A stretch of 64,000 bases of DNA from Cheilinus undulatus (GCF_018320785.1 NC_054876.1:17320212-17384211); one strand, 5' to 3'. Numbered from the stretch's first letter, positions 11,841 to 25,312 are shown. A program made the numbers and translations. Notes: a model not told the origin generated them from the letters alone.

Positions 11841-13799
11841 ACAAATAATCAAATTCAACATCAGAACCCAATAATAGTTTGACAAACTTGTGGCTCAAGA
11901 ATTTGGTAAATGTTAACACGGACGCTAACGCCAATGCTACTGATCCAACACACATGCATTGATATCATCAATAAATCACAACTGGAGAGGGGCCATCCTC
12001 AGGGTTTTTCAGGGGCCCAGACAGTTCTGTGGGCAGTCCTGCTGATATTTAATATTGTTACAAGACAAAAAAGAACAACATAAAGGGAGCCAATCCACCA
12101 AAAGTTCATAATGCTTCCATGCCAGACAAGACCATCAGAATAGCATTATGAGTGTCATACCTTTTCAAAAGACAAGTCATATGAGAACCAGAGGAGAAGA
12201 AACTTTGATAAAGCTAATTTTTACAATTCAACAGGAAATGGGTGTGTTTTTGTCCAAAACCCTGAGGTATGCACTGAAGAAGTAATCATTTGATTGTATC
12301 TGGCATCAAATAGTTTATTTCTGAGATGATCGTACAGCATAATGATAAAACAGGAGTTCACATGCATTTTTGCCTTTTGTCTTTTACCCGTGTTTCAATG
12401 TTTTTTTTTTTATTATGAAAAGTCAATCCAAACACTTGACATGAGTGAAGCTTTCTCAGCTAAAGTAAATCACAGATATCCTCAGGAACATGTATGTAGG
12501 CCATCCATTATGTCACCAGCATGCAGATACAGTATAGAAATACAAACCCAGCCTGTCATAGATCATGAACGAACATTACATAACATGTAGAAATGACCTT
12601 GACTCTGACTTTAAGTCTCAACATACAAACACTTCACAGGACAGTACGTGTTCACCAAATCTGCCCTTCTCTGCTCCAGCCTGATAAAGTTGAATCAACA
12701 ATAGTTTTATCTGACAACATGCATGCTGCTCACCACATATCTGAAGACAGGGAAGGAAGTGTACGTTCACTGAAAAGTGGGTCACTGTATGTATGGAGAC
12801 GGGCTGAATTTGGTGAGTAGGCTGATTTTTATCCCTGTCACCTACTCTGTGTACAGACAGGAAGTAAAGCTTTGTTTAAAATGTTAAGTTGCAAAGTGCT
12901 CCACAGACAGAGATGAGTAGAATAGATGATATAATACTGTCTACGTTTTTGGGTTTTTTTTGCATGGAAAAGCCACAAAATGTGTATTGAATTGTATGTG
13001 AAAATTATGTAAGATAAAACACAAGGTAGCTCATTTATAAAAGGTGGCACATTTAAGGAACATAATCATCGCATAATACCATCACCAAAAAGCATCTCCA
13101 GTATCATTATCATGACCCCATCATCATCAGATCCCAGATTATCTGGTGATGTAAGTCGAATGCTGTGAGCTTAGATCCGACACTTGAGTGGGATTTGATC
13201 AAAACAGACTTAAGAAGTTTTCTGGATCAGAGGAAACCTGCAGCTCACATATGTATGCAGTCTGCAGTATCCACCATCCAGGGCTCCCTTCTTCTCTAAT
13301 TTTTATTAATTAAACTGGAGCTGTCTATGAAGTAAGTTTTGTCTTACACCACTCAGTATGTTTACTTGATCAAAACACACAATGGGCAGATCCACAAAGA
13401 CTGGATTGTGCATGCTAATGGCATCAGGATGTGCACAAAATTAGCACAGAATTAGCATCTGCTATTTGCCCCACAGAAGAATTTGCGCTAATCTTATGCT
13501 AATATGCCAACAAAGTTTGGCAGCTGAGTGGACTTTGCACCTCTTTTGCTACTATCCGTATGATAAATCAACAATAAATACACAGAGATCACAGAGTCTT
13601 CACATTGTTACAGACCAATTGAATGCTTGGAAGTCAGTTATCGGTCAGCCATAGCCAAAAGAAGTTATTCTCTAAGATGTAAAATTTTCTTCTGTGCAAA
13701 TCATTATTTTATCAATTAATGCAAAAAGAAGAATAAATTACTTGCCGGATTACTTGCAATAAAGTCCATGGTAGAAAAGGCAGCCAAAGCTGAAAATCA
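11841..13799. other. No gene recognised
   Basis: No exon, RNA gene or repeat family recognised. T-runs lie near 12,400 and 12,953. Confidence 0.4.
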
Positions 13800-13814
13800 G
13801 AGGCACTCTGATGT

Positions 13815-14120
13815 AATAAAAATCCTTTATTGAACAGGGATATCTACGTGTTTTGACTCAAATGAGTCTTCATGATGTCCTGATAAAGACCTGTTGGAGT
13901 TAAAACACACTGATAACAGAATGACACCGATAAAGTCAGATACAGCATAAAGGAGGAGCTGGGGTGGAGGAGGGTTGCAAAAAACAGTCTGCAGAGGGAA
14001 CAGCAAAGCATAGCCAGGCTAGAGCAGTTTAGATATGGCAGCATAAGTGTGATTAGCCAGTAGTGTGCTCAGAGCGAATCAGCTGTCCGTCTGCTGCTGA
14101 GTACTTGCATGAGATTAGGG
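13815..14120 (-). repeat. Possible retroelement 3' end, family unknown
   Basis: On the minus strand, GATGAAGACTCATTTGAGTC then AAAACACGTAGATATCCCTG and a TTCAATAAAGGATTTTTATT tail resemble the 3' end of several fish and amphibian retroelements, which carry a GATGAAG...GTCGAAAC motif before AATAAAG. I cannot name the family and see no coding remains. Confidence 0.35.
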
Positions 14121-15507
14121 GATCTTGAGTATATGGCAGCACTAGACTCTGTGGCCTGCCTGAACTAAAGCTCATTTTTTGACCCCATGTTGCTCTCATC
14201 CTTTCATTGATTAATTTTAATTTATAGGGTTATCCTCACTATGAGTATTAACAGCAGTTCCAGCATTAGACTGCAAACTTACCACTAGAGCTCTGCCAGG
14301 ACTGTTTTTATAATCCTCCTGTAATGAGTGTCATCCATTCCTGCCTGTACCCACAACATGCTTGCCCACTTCTGCTGCACAAATTCTGACTATTGATGTA
14401 AAACATTCAGAATAACAGGCATTGCATTCAGTGAAAGGAATGATAATAATGTGTTTACTTAAGCCCCACACTTGACAATAATGCTTATCACTGTTTAAAG
14501 GACAAAAACCTGACAATACTCACATCCTTGTCATCCGTAATGTTTACGTACATGGATAAAATGTCGAGCTGCTGACAGGACAGACTGATTTAAACCCTGG
14601 TTATATTAATAATAGCAATGTCAAAGTAGTATTAGCAGACTTCATTTACAAATCCTAAGTCAAACAGGTGGAATGGTTGTCCTGATCATTATTTGTGGGT
14701 ATCATAAAAACTGCTGCATACTTTCTCACAGACAGGAGGTTTTTTCTCTTTTTACACCTTGCTGTTCCTGTTTTTTGAACTCTTTGAAAAGATCTCCATT
14801 TTTTCCATTTTTTATGGAAAGGGGCTGATTCTTACCCAAGATTACTTAAAATGGCTCAGTGTCTCTGTGCACCAGCGCAGCATTGTGCTCCAAGATGCAC
14901 TAGTGGAGACGTTCATTGACCTGCAACACAATAAGGGGAGCATTAAAGGTTCTGTGTGATATTCATGAAATAGTGTCCTATTGACTAATTTACATAGTTC
15001 TGGGAGGACCACACAGCCTTTCTGTGAGGCTTTTTAAAAAGCATTGCACTTTCTGGCTGCAGCAAAGTCAACATACAGTGTATGTAAACATACTGTGCAC
15101 ACCACGGACAAATGTCAACATTTAAACCCTGATGTATCAGCAAATGTCTCTAGCAGCAAAGCGTGACACATCTCTTGTATTATCTTTTTTAATTTGTGCA
15201 GGGTGAAGTGCTTTGTCTTTGAAGAGAGCTGACTTTGATCAGGGAGAAGGGTGCTGATGTATTGCCTTGTCCTAATGAGGGACTGTTGTCTTCTACAGTA
15301 CTGTGCTGAACTTTTAGGCAGATTTGGGCCAAAAAGTGAGGCAGAAGTAGGCATGCAATGGCATGTAAGCCTGCCTGGGGGCAACATTAGGCAGGAAGGA
15401 GGATTGACACAACCCAGGCCATGCTCTAGATGTCCTAACACTAAAATACTAAATACTAATACTAAAAAGTCTGCACCTTTAGGGCAGAGTAAGAGGTGAA
15501 TGGTGAG
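14121..15507. other. No gene recognised
   Basis: No exon or repeat family recognised. Confidence 0.4.
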
Positions 15508-15991
15508 CAGTGGTTCTCAACTGGTCTGGCCTCAGGACCCACCAGTCTGTCTTCTGACAGATCGTGACCCATGTTTCCAAAAAATTTCAACAACGCATGT
15601 TTAGTTAATTGAATATGTTTCATTTTGGAGCATGATTGGACCAAAACACCTGATATAAAAATGAAAAGGGGCAAACTGACAAATTTTATATCCTCTTACA
15701 CCATCATTATGTGTCAATTTTTGCCAGTTTTCCAGAGAACTTGTGAAATTACTTCAGTGTCATGGGAAAAGTAGCCACTTATTGTAAAAAGAGGAGATAA
15801 ATTAGTTGAAATATTGATCAAACATTTAAATTTACCCAATATCACAGTAAGACAGGGTAAAATAAAAGGTATCGATACATGTCCAATAAGGACATCAGGA
15901 CCTTTTTTTTTTTCAGACACCTCATTGCGACCCACTAAAAACTGCTCCAGGACCCACTTTTGGGTCCCGGCCCACCAGTTGAGAACCACTG
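15508..15991. mobile_element. hAT-type MITE
   Basis: A 484-base element begins CAGTGGTTCTCAACTGG and ends with the inverted copy, CCAGTTGAGAACCACTG. The next bases at each end also match (GACCC-type blocks). These are classic hAT ends. The flanking 8-mers (ATGGTGAG and GCCTAGAG) do not match well, so the duplication has decayed or the ends are slightly misplaced. No transposase motif is present. Confidence 0.8.
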
Positions 15992-16914
15992 GCCTAGAGT
16001 ACTGTATGAGTGAGAATTAGGGATGCCATGTCCCAAGGGCCCAAAGGCTCCAGGTGTATCATCAGGGATGAAACGGCACGAACAAAAGAGATTCTGTTGC
16101 ACTTGACCTTGGCTGCCTTTGCACGTCTGTTGACTCTGGCTGATCCCACCTCCACCACTGTCCTCGGGGTTGTTGCACAACAGGCCCCATGATGAGTCCT
16201 TAGTGCTCTATATGCCTTAAACTTATGCCCATGGCTGTATTTTAGAATTTAAATAATTTTTTAAAGTCATTTGTTTAAACGTCATAGTGAGCACTAGCTT
16301 TACTGGACCATCTGAGATTCTGTCCATTCCATCTGCTCCTACCTGCAGAGTCTTGCTGTGAAGGTAGGACCAGGTGCCTTTTGTTTGCAGGGGAGAGAAG
16401 GGATAACACACCTGTATGAGGGAGTTTATTTATGCATAAACTGCACTTGTTGTTTTACAAAAAAAAAAGCTACATGACAGCAGGTTTGATGCAGCCAGAA
16501 GGTTGGAGCCAATGGAGAAACAAGAACAGAGTGACATGTTCTGTCTAGGGAAGGTTGAAGATGAATCTTCTGGGTCATCCTGGGAGGTTTGGAGTGCTGC
16601 AGAGAAGCCTGCTAGTAAGAAGTTGACGCAGTAAATGTTTGATATTATAAGAGCCTGTAACACGAGCTCTGTAGCCCTTTCTGACAAGAAAGGTCTGATT
16701 TTGTACAAGGAGCACAGCTGAGTTCTGGAAGACTTAGTGGGTATATGATCAACTGAAGATCGAGATATTGAGCTTGTTCTGTCTTTGGAATTTTACTGGA
16801 AAACCAGTGGAGGGGTGCAAAACCAGGAGAGATATGGGACTGATGGCTGATCAATGCATAGCGCATAAGAAAGGTATTGATTTTGTACCTTTTTATTGAT
16901 TTTATAAATCAATC
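15992..16914. other. No gene recognised
   Basis: No exon or repeat family recognised; an A-run lies at 16,459-16,468. Confidence 0.4.
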
Positions 16915-17690
16915 ATTGTCAATATAATTTGGCTTTTTGACAAAAAAAAACAGCAAAAAAAAACTCTTTAATGTCAAAGTGAAAACACATTTCTACAAAG
17001 TAATGTCAGTTTAAAAACATAATCTAAAATCAGTGACTACATAAATATTCACCCCCCTTAAAGTGACTAAACTCAACAGGTGTCCATCGAACTGGTGCTA
17101 GTAGTCTCACAATCAGTGGAATGGGGATCACCTGAGTGCAGTGAATGTGTCTCAAGTGATTGCAATATAAAGACACCTGTGTCACTGGTTAATGAGTATT
17201 CCTGGCTACCATTGCACCATGAAGAAAAGGAACACTCCAAGCAACTCAGAGAAAAGGTTTTGGAAAAGTATAAGTCAGGGGATGGATAACAAAAACAATC
17301 CAAGTCACTGAGCGTCCTCCAGAGTTCAGTTAAATCCATCAGCTAGAAATGGAAGGCACATGTGTAAATCTGCCTAGATCAGGCTGTCCTCACAAACTGA
17401 GACTGTGCATCAGCACAAACACACCATTCCCACAGGGAAGCATGGTGGTGGTAGCATCATGCTGTGGGGATGCTTCTCAGCAGCTGGCTCTGGAAGGCTT
17501 GTAAAGGTTAGAAAAAGAAAAATTATATTGACCATGATTGATGACTAAAATCAATCAAAGGTAAAACAACCAGAGGGAAAATAATTTTTGTAGGGTGTAA
17601 ATTATTTTGCAGCTGAATGTTGAACTTCATGTCAAAATTTGGGGGATGTTTGGGGATTAAAAATACCCCAGACAGGAGAAATTGAAAGTG
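16915..17690 (+). mobile_element. Tc1-like relic with internal deletion
   Basis: An AT-rich left end (AACTCTTTAATGTCAAAGTG, then CATAAATATTCACCCCC) is followed by KEHSKQLREKVLEKYKSGDG at 17228-17287, the N-terminal DNA-binding region of a Tc1 family, then a stop. The plus strand keeps the conserved glycine-motif region at about 17440-17510 (GGGAAGCATGGTGGTGGTAG). The catalytic half after this is missing, and the end is near 17,600-17,690. The relics at 35,215 and 63,090 are the same family on the other strand. Confidence 0.75.
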
Positions 17691-18860
17691 TGAGTGAATA
17701 TGTCATCTGTGACATGATGGTATAAAGGCACAAAAGATAAAGACTGTCAGCAGCAGATTTAATGTTTGATTGAAATCAACTAATCAACCGTAGCTGTGAA
17801 GTTCTGTGGCCTACATCAGAGTCCCTGTGGATTCTCATGTATGTATGTATGATGTGGTCAGGGCAACATGGGGATTATGGTTAAAGGTCTAGAGGAGGCT
17901 ATGATAAAAATGTACAGTCAGTGGTGGGAAGAGGACAGTAATCATGAGAAAGTCATGGCCTCATGTTCAGACCACCAACAAAAAACAACCTTGGGTGAAA
18001 CATCTGGATCTGCCTGAAACATCAGCGAGGCTTACGACTACACACCCAGCAGTCCTGTAGGATATCTCATTAGATCTGACCTTTAATAAACCGCTGACTT
18101 ATCAGATTTTAAATTAAACCTCACGATGCCTCTAAGGTGTCATTTTCTCAGCATGCTCTGACCTAATTGAAGAATATGAAATGAGGAGATGATGTATTGC
18201 TCTCCTTATCTCCAGCCCTCCCTCTCTCCCCCACTCCACTGAAAACAAACAGGATTGTGGGTGTCTATCTCACATCCTCCCTCAGGGCAGGGCGCGTGTG
18301 ATGTCACTGTCCCTCATCCCACACCCCTACACATAATCATCACCTATGTCATCCTGTGTCGACTAGGGTCGAGCCCCCTTCCCTCCACACACAATGTGTA
18401 TGAGACCTGAGGCGAGGGGTCAGCAGTTCATCTCCGTACCATATGTCTGCAACAAAACAAACTTGCTGAGACAGATATGATGTTTGGGTGAAAATGGAAA
18501 AATGTCATACCTAGACGAGACAGTCATGTTTATAAAGTGCATGAAAGGGCAGGGCATGGTTGTCAGAGGCCCACTCTTAGCTGAAGGAGTATGTTGTTCA
18601 TGAGTGTTAAACATGTTGCCTATTGACCTTTTTTATCTTATGTCACAATGTCTGTCCCGCCCCATCCTGGACAGCAAAAGGGGGCATGTAACTCACTGGA
18701 TGCCAGGGCTAAATAAATACTCTTGTCCAGATATTTCCTGCAGTAATTTTTGCAGTTCACATTTTGTACAGAACTTAAAAACTTTGTTTCCAGTATTAGC
18801 TGCAAATCTTTTCATGGGTTATTTTCATGGCAATGTCTGATTTACTACAGAGGATATAGA
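17691..18860. other. No gene recognised
   Basis: No exon or repeat family recognised. A short ATGT repeat lies near 17,838-17,851. Confidence 0.4.
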
Positions 18861-19012
18861 GATTAAAAAAAGAGACAGCAGATAATACAGAGAGTTAAAA
18901 GAGAGAGGCTGCAGCTGATAATGTAGGGTTAGAAAAGACAGACAGCCAATAAAGTCAAGATTTAGAAGAGAGAGACACCAGATAATGTATGGAGTAAGAA
19001 GAGAGAGACAGC
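18861..19012. repeat. Decayed tandem repeat, unit about 37 bases
   Basis: About four or five imperfect copies of a unit like GAGTTAAAAGAGAGAGACAG followed by CAGATAATGTA lie head to tail. Copies differ at several positions. Confidence 0.7.
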
Positions 19013-19071
19013 GCGAGACCTGCAATCTGCAGAGACTAACAGCGTGGCCAAATGAGTCGGCTCGACAGCTG

Positions 19072-19215
19072 TCTATTTTTTAAGAGTAATTTTTGGGCTT
19101 TTTGCCTTTATTTTGATAGGACAGCCAAAGAGAGACAGGAAGTATAGGGAAAGAGAGTGGGAGAAAACACACCAAACAATGTTGATATAGGCACCTGCTC
19201 TACCAACTGAGATTA
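19072..19215 (-). mobile_element. tRNA-derived SINE copy
   Basis: TTTTTGGGCTTTTTGCCTTT near 19,090 matches the tail side of the SINE at 4788-4978. At the other end AGGCACCTGCTCTACCAACT is the inverted A-box side of a tRNA-like head. The middle B-box part is shortened. Confidence 0.6.
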
Positions 19216-21379
19216 CAGTTAAGAACTGGGAGTATCCTACAGGATGATAGTAGGATCGGGAGAGTGGATTTCTTCATCCATTTTTCTCTGTAGCCGATAT
19301 TTCACACCTGATCTTACCACAAAGAACTGTTTATTATAAACTCACCACAGATACATACCTCATACAACCCTGCTTCAAAAAATAACAACCATACCTTTAA
19401 TAATTTAGAAACCTTTTAGGTTGTTGTGCAAAGTGTATCACCCTCGGGCTACTTGTATTATTTAATTAGGCTTTCAATTAATCATAGGGCCCCTTCATTT
19501 GGCTCATCTGAAGCTAAATTATGGTTGCTACTGTAGTTTTGATGCCTCTGAGAAAATTAGGGTGCAATCACACTAGGCCATCTGTACCGTGATGTATTCT
19601 AACTGCTAAAGCCCAGCAGAGCCCCTTCTTTGTCCCCTCTTTGGCCCGCACTCACACAGGCCTGGGCACGGATACGCCACACGCTGATGCCATCATACAC
19701 AGAATCCACTTTTGATGAATTTATACGTGTTGATAACTCATTGTACAGAGGTATTGTTTTAAGGCTGTAAAATAGCAACAGATATATACGATATCTGTTC
19801 TGACATCAGAGCTATTTCACCTGACTGAGAGGGAGAGGTTCATAGCAGAGAGTTATCCTTCACAGCATATTATCTGGAGCCTGATCAGAGTTCCAAGCAC
19901 TTCTCCTGCTGAATGAATCCCCGATTTCTGAACTCATATGAGCCCCTATAGTCATTCCTCTGCGTGTCCGTATCGTATCTGAATCCCCCTGGTTCTCCTT
20001 TATGCGCCATCTCTCTGCGTAATTTTTGATGACTTTCAGTGTTGCAGAAAACAAGCGCTCATGTCATAGGACAACCTGTGTCCAGAGCAGGATTAAATGT
20101 TCAGTTAAAAGGTTATTTTATCACGACAAGAGCAATTTTAACCATCCAATGAGAGCTGAAAGTAAAAATGCCACAGGATTAATGCTCCATCCAAAGGTCA
20201 GTGATCAAGACCACAATTTCACTTCTTGATGACATGAAAAAGAATCATAGGTAAAATAATTCAGTGCATAATAGTTTGGCATTATGATTTCCTAATAATG
20301 AGAGGTTAAATCAGATGTGAAATTAACTCGCATCTTTAGCATTGACAGACACAGTTTCAGTGTAAATGTTTAGTTGCTAAAGTCAATAAAAATCCCTGAA
20401 TATAGTTCTTTAAGATATTACATGTTATTTTAATCCAGTCATACAATCCACTGACATCATGTCCAGTCAGAGAGCAAAGAGAAGAGCTCTCTTTGTTCAT
20501 CTCTGTCCCTCTTAGCAACTCTGCTGTGTGGAGGAGAGTTTGTCTCTGAAGTGCACAGATCTGAAAAATCCTGATGTGTTGAACTGTAAAAGCTGGTGGC
20601 TTCATTTGGAAAATAAAAGGGGAAACAGACTTTAGGGCATGTTGGCAGCATCCCTGCTGTGCACAACTAGAAAAGGATTGTGGGTAAACAAATGCTCCTT
20701 GCCTCATGGGTAATTAATCTAATCTAATGAGTACGTCTATCAGTAGTGAACTGAAAATGGAAGGAGCTGCTGAAGGTGCCTCAGGTTTCTCTACGTGACC
20801 TGCTCTACATCTCTGTGAACAAAAAATTTCACTTCAAGATGTTGAATGCCATTGTATGACCCTCTGTATATTAACAGAGTTTATTTACTTTCTATAGGAC
20901 TTGACCATTTCAATGCCTGAGTAAAAGGTCACGTCCAGGGTGGGTGAGTCACATATAATGTCCTCCACAGTGGCGCCCATGTTTTCATAAACAAACAACA
21001 TCCCATTTTTTTCTGCTGGTGACAAAATCTCATCCCATTCAGGAGAATAATTCACGGCAGGATGTTTGAATGATAAATATTAATAATCCAGGGGCCTGAT
21101 GTTTTGAGAGCCGAGCATCGGGGACAGAATTCAGGGCCAGAAAAACCCAAACACTCCCGGACAGATGCCAACATGACTGTGGGAAAATATTAGGAGTGAC
21201 ACACTTAGGAGCAAACGTGACTCTGTAAGGCGAATGTGAAATGGTTACAGCAGGTCACAAAGTAATCAAGACACTAAATAATCACATCTGAAAGCTGCTT
21301 TTATCATTTGAATTTGTATATTTTTGTCTTTGTATATTTAGTATACTTTTTTTATTTTTCGGCAACAAAACACGTGACG
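19216..21379. other. No gene recognised
   Basis: No exon recognised. Near 19,560-19,690 the words CACACTAGGCC and CACACAGGCCTGGGCACGG recall ends of non-autonomous DNA elements, but I cannot define borders. Confidence 0.35.
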
Positions 21380-21761
21380 TAGCCGCTATTGAGCTATGCA
21401 CGCGAAACATGGCGTCTATAGACATGTAAGTACTTGACTTTTACCATTTTTGAAAACAGCTCACTGCTGTTCTTTGTTCTTCTTTTAACAAAGAAACGTT
21501 GTCATGTTCTGATAAAACTGGCGCTTTAGCAGCATTCACGCTAAGCTCTTCCTCCATAACTGCACCAGCTCTTGCTGCTGCTTGTTTACGTCATGACTCT
21601 GCTGCGCCTGACAGTGCTGCCCCTCTTCGCTGATTGGTCCTGTCACTTTCTAACCGGGCCCAAAAGGTTGAAATGGTAGCTTTGCAAGATGGATTCGCCA
21701 GTGAAAAACAAGGAAACAGGCGTATCCATCTGCTTTGCAAGGTTAGCTAACTATTAAATCT
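21380..21761 (+). repeat. Unassigned dispersed repeat, copy A, with spliceable-looking short frames
   Basis: This block is repeated in the same orientation at 34,245-34,675 with moderate divergence. Both copies carry an ATG (21409) followed by five codons and a GTAAGT donor-like site (21426), and further on a second ATG (21689) opening the frame MDSPVKNKETGVSICFAR up to another GT (21742). The shared words include GCACCAGCTCTTGCTGCTGC and GCTGATTGGTCCTGTCAC. This looks like the 5' end of a gene carried by a DNA transposon, but I do not recognise the family. Confidence 0.6.
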
Positions 21762-22279
21762 AGGGGAAAAATTTGAACAGAGAATCCTACCATAAAGGCT
21801 ATTTAAAGCTTTATTGGCTATATTAGCACTGAACAATCAAGTTACAACACATTCAGGTTTTAAATCATCATTTCAGATGGAAACAACTTTTCAGCACTTA
21901 AGCTGTATTGGTGATTTTGCGGGGGGATCGTCAAATAATCATTTACAATTTTCTACTGCAACAACGAATGCAATTCTTTTTTTGCTTCTGCATAGGTGAT
22001 AGCCAGGGTCAGGGGCATTATCTGTTCTAAATGTCAATCCCTAGTCTTTCCTTACTGTGTCTATCAAACATACGTCCAAGGGAGTTTTTGTGATTTGAAG
22101 GCCGAAGGAAAAGACCAAAATGAGGCTATTCCCCGTTTAGCTAAAAGCAATCCTATCAGGATGAGCAAAAAAGACAAAATATTTTGAAAAATCTTTTTTC
22201 AGGTAGTAAAGCCAGAGAACTACTGGAAATACCTGAATCTAGTATTGTAATTTGGTTGATATTAAGACATCCTGGGATT
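21762..22279. other. No gene recognised
   Basis: No exon or repeat family recognised. Confidence 0.4.
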
Positions 22280-22490
22280 TTTTTTTTTTTGGCCCTGAGT
22301 CAAAGCTCAAACCTTAATCCAATAGAGGGTTTGTAGCTGGACTTGACCTGTTCACACTCGATCACCATGCAGCCTGACAGAGCTTTAACAGTTTAGCAAA
22401 GTAGAATGGGGTAAAATTGCAGCCTCCAGATGTGCAAGTCTGATTGAGACTTGAAGGGGCTGAATATTTTCACAGTCACTCATTTTACAT
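22280..22490 (+). pseudogene. Tc1-like transposase C-terminal relic
   Basis: The plus strand from about 22,292 encodes RVKAQTLIQ, a stop, RVCSW and then VHTRSPCSLTE (with frame changes), which is close to the C-terminal part of a Tc1-family transposase. It ends near 22,440-22,490 with terminal-like AT-rich sequence. The catalytic part is absent. Confidence 0.55.
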
Positions 22491-24015
22491 CACATATTTT
22501 TATTTAATTGACACCAGTTAAAGAAATTATCTGCTCTAGAGCATGTGCACAGAGTGCAATTAATGAAACCTCAACACTGAGCACTTACCCATCCCTAATA
22601 AGATTGTGTTCATACATAGCTGACTAAAGGGTGACTGACAGGGCTTATAACCCTCACATGTATGTTTGTCCTGGTTTAACCTGCATGTGCACTTTTCTCT
22701 GTGCATCCAGCCATGATTGATGCACAGCCATAAAGAGGGCAAAGGACTTTGCTTCTACAAGGATGGAGCATGTTGTCCCTTTAGAAATGTTTTCCTTGTA
22801 AATAACTAATGGAAACATGCATACATAACCTTTCTGGATGTTTGTTTTAGAAGTCTTTCCTCTTTGTAGAGTGTAAGACAAAGATGGAGACTGCTCAGTG
22901 TCAGGATGGGGCACTTGTCAAATCAAGCTGAGCTGCTGTCCTCCATGATACTTCTTAAGGGCCCGTCTCCTGTAAAATCACTGTACTCTCAGTGACTCAC
23001 TGCTTTTAGGTCTAACTTGAGGAGAGTTTTTTCTCAGTGCAGACGTATTTATTTAGTCACTGTTTTACACAAGTAAGATGTGCTCGAGGCTTCCATGTCT
23101 TATTAGGTTTGTGTGATCCCGAAAATCCCCCGATCAACAGCCACGCAGCCGTCTGATGCTGACAGAAGCTGTCATGTGCGCAGCATCATTTAAGGCAGAA
23201 TGAGGACACACAGTGACAAACAAACACATGCGGGTGGGGGTATGCAGAGAACAAAATGATACAGAGAGAGGAGCGTTACCCTGCGGGGTGCCCTCAGATT
23301 CCTCTGAAAAGTTGTGTTCTTCTCATTTCAAATCAGCACACAGTCAGCAGAAGCAGAGAAAGGGAAGCTCGTAGTTATCCTCAGGCAGGCAGGAAAAAGG
23401 CTGAATGGAGCTAAAGTGGACATCTGAGAGGATCACTGCATCCCAAAGTGCACAACACAGGAGTCAGGAGCCAGCAGGCTGCAGGACAGACAGGAGGACT
23501 GAGTGGAGGAGATTGATATGTGCTCATGAAATGGATACAATAAAGTGACAGCTTCATGTGAGAGAGAGTGATTAAACATGACATCACAGCTATATTACAC
23601 CTGTGTTTGTATACACGGTAATAAGAGAGGCCTCACTGGTGTTTGTGTTTGTATGCATACAGTCGGTACTCTAGTTTGTGTGTGGGTGTGTTTGGATGAT
23701 GGACTCAGCTTCAGAATCCCTCAGTAATGCTACCCCCCTCCAAAATCCTGCCGATGCATCCTCTCTGAAACCAGAGTGCTTGTCCAATTCAGCGTAAAAT
23801 TGAAAAGTTAAATATGATCTGCACCTCTGGGCTGCAGCAACATAGACACCCTAAACTACAGTGGGTGACAAGGTCAAATATGCTGCAATGGTCTGCAAGA
23901 TTTACATCTGCAGAAACTGGCTGGAACTTTAAAATGTCAGGTAAATTGGAAAATGAGTAAAAATAACTTTAGAAATGAGTTGCATGTGAAAAAATGAGAC
24001 TGCAAACAATATAAC
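22491..24015. other. No gene recognised
   Basis: No exon or repeat family recognised. GT-rich patches lie near 23,600-23,690. Confidence 0.4.
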
Positions 24016-25195
24016 TATATTGCCAAAAGTATTTGCTCACCTGCGTTGACTTGCATATGAACTTAAGTGACATCCCATTCTTAATCCATAGGGTTTAATA
24101 TGAAGTCAGTTCACCTTTTGCAACTATAACAGCTTCAACTCTTCTGGAAAGGCTTTCCACAAGGTTTAGGAGTGTGTTTATGGGAATTTTTGACCATTCC
24201 TCCAGAAATGCATTTGTGAGGTCACACACTGATGTTGGACGAGAAGGCCTGGCTCTCAGTCTCCGCTCTAATTCATCCCAAAGGTGTTCTATCGGGTTGA
24301 GGTCAGGACTCTGTGCAGGCCAGTCAGGTTCATCTACACCAAACCCTCTCACCCATGTCTTTATGGACCTTACTTTGTGCACTGGTGCACAGTCATGTTA
24401 GAACAGGAAGGGGCCATCCCCAAACTGTTCCCACAAAGTTTGGAGCATGGAATTGTCCAAAATCTCTTGGTATGCTGAAGCATTCAGAGTTCCTTTCACT
24501 GGAACTAAGGGGCCAAGCCCAGCTCCTGAAAAACAACCCCACACCATAATCCCCCCTCCACCAAACTTTACCCTTAGCACAGTGCAGACAAGTACCCTTC
24601 TCCTGGCAACTGCCAAACCCAGACTTGTCCATCAGATTGCCAGATGGAGGAGCGCGATTCATCACTCCAGAGAGCGTGTCTCCACTGCTCTAGAAACCAG
24701 TGGTGGCGTGCTTTACACCACTGCTTCTCATGCTTTGCATTGCACTTGGTGATGTATGGCTTGAATGCAGCTGCTCAGCCATGGAAACCCATCCCGTGAA
24801 GCTCTCTACGCACTGTTCTAGAGCTAATCTGAAGGCCACATAAAGTTTGGAGGTCTGTAGCAATTGACTCTGCAGAAAGTTGGTGACCTTTGCGTACTAT
24901 GTGACTCAGAATCCGCTGACCCTGCTCCGTCATTTTACGTGGCCTACCACTTTGTGGCTGATATACTGCCGTTCCCAGTCACTTTCACTTTGTTATAATA
25001 CCACTGACAGTTGACTGTGGAATATTTAGGAGTGAGGAAATTTCACAACTGGATTTGTTGCACAGGTGGCATCCTGTCACAGTACCAAGCTGGAATTCAC
25101 TGAGCTCCTGAGAGCGACCCATTCTTCCAGAAATGTTTGTAGAAGCAGTCTGCATGCCTAGGTGCTTGATTTTATACACCTGTGGCCATGGAAGT
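24016..25195 (-). pseudogene. Tc1-like transposon with nearly full-length transposase, frameshifted and end-truncated
   Basis: On the minus strand the transposase starts near 25,122 (MGRSQELSEFQLGTVTGCHL) and runs to about 24,095. Parts visible in order: the N-terminal helix-turn-helix region with IPQSTVSGI; TDKSGFG near 24,625, where the family has [17 protein letters not shown] near 24,525; VHKVRSIKTWV near 24,375; and the catalytic end SPDLNPIEHLWDELERRLRA near 24,270-24,310. An early stop after VSGIITK and several frame changes disable it. The end at 24,016 is present (TATATTGCCAAAAGTATTTG). The opposite end is lost where the sequence runs into a TA repeat at 25,202. Confidence 0.88.
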
Positions 25196-25201
25196 GATTT
25201 A

Positions 25202-25217
25202 GTATATATATATATAT
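25202..25217. repeat. Short TA microsatellite
   Basis: Eight TA steps abut the truncated end of the Tc1-like relic, so slippage or repair may have removed its terminal repeat. Confidence 0.6.
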
Positions 25218-25312
25218 GCTATATGACACTCAGTATTCAAACGCCCTTCACTTTTTTTCAATTTTGCTACGTTGCAATCTGATGCTACAGTCAAACAAAC
25301 AAACAAATAGTA

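Noticed and set aside
10858-11955. Several long frames on both strands in the A-rich minisatellite
   Set aside because: They follow from the skewed base composition of the repeat, which has few stops in some frames. The peptides are repetitive with no family likeness.
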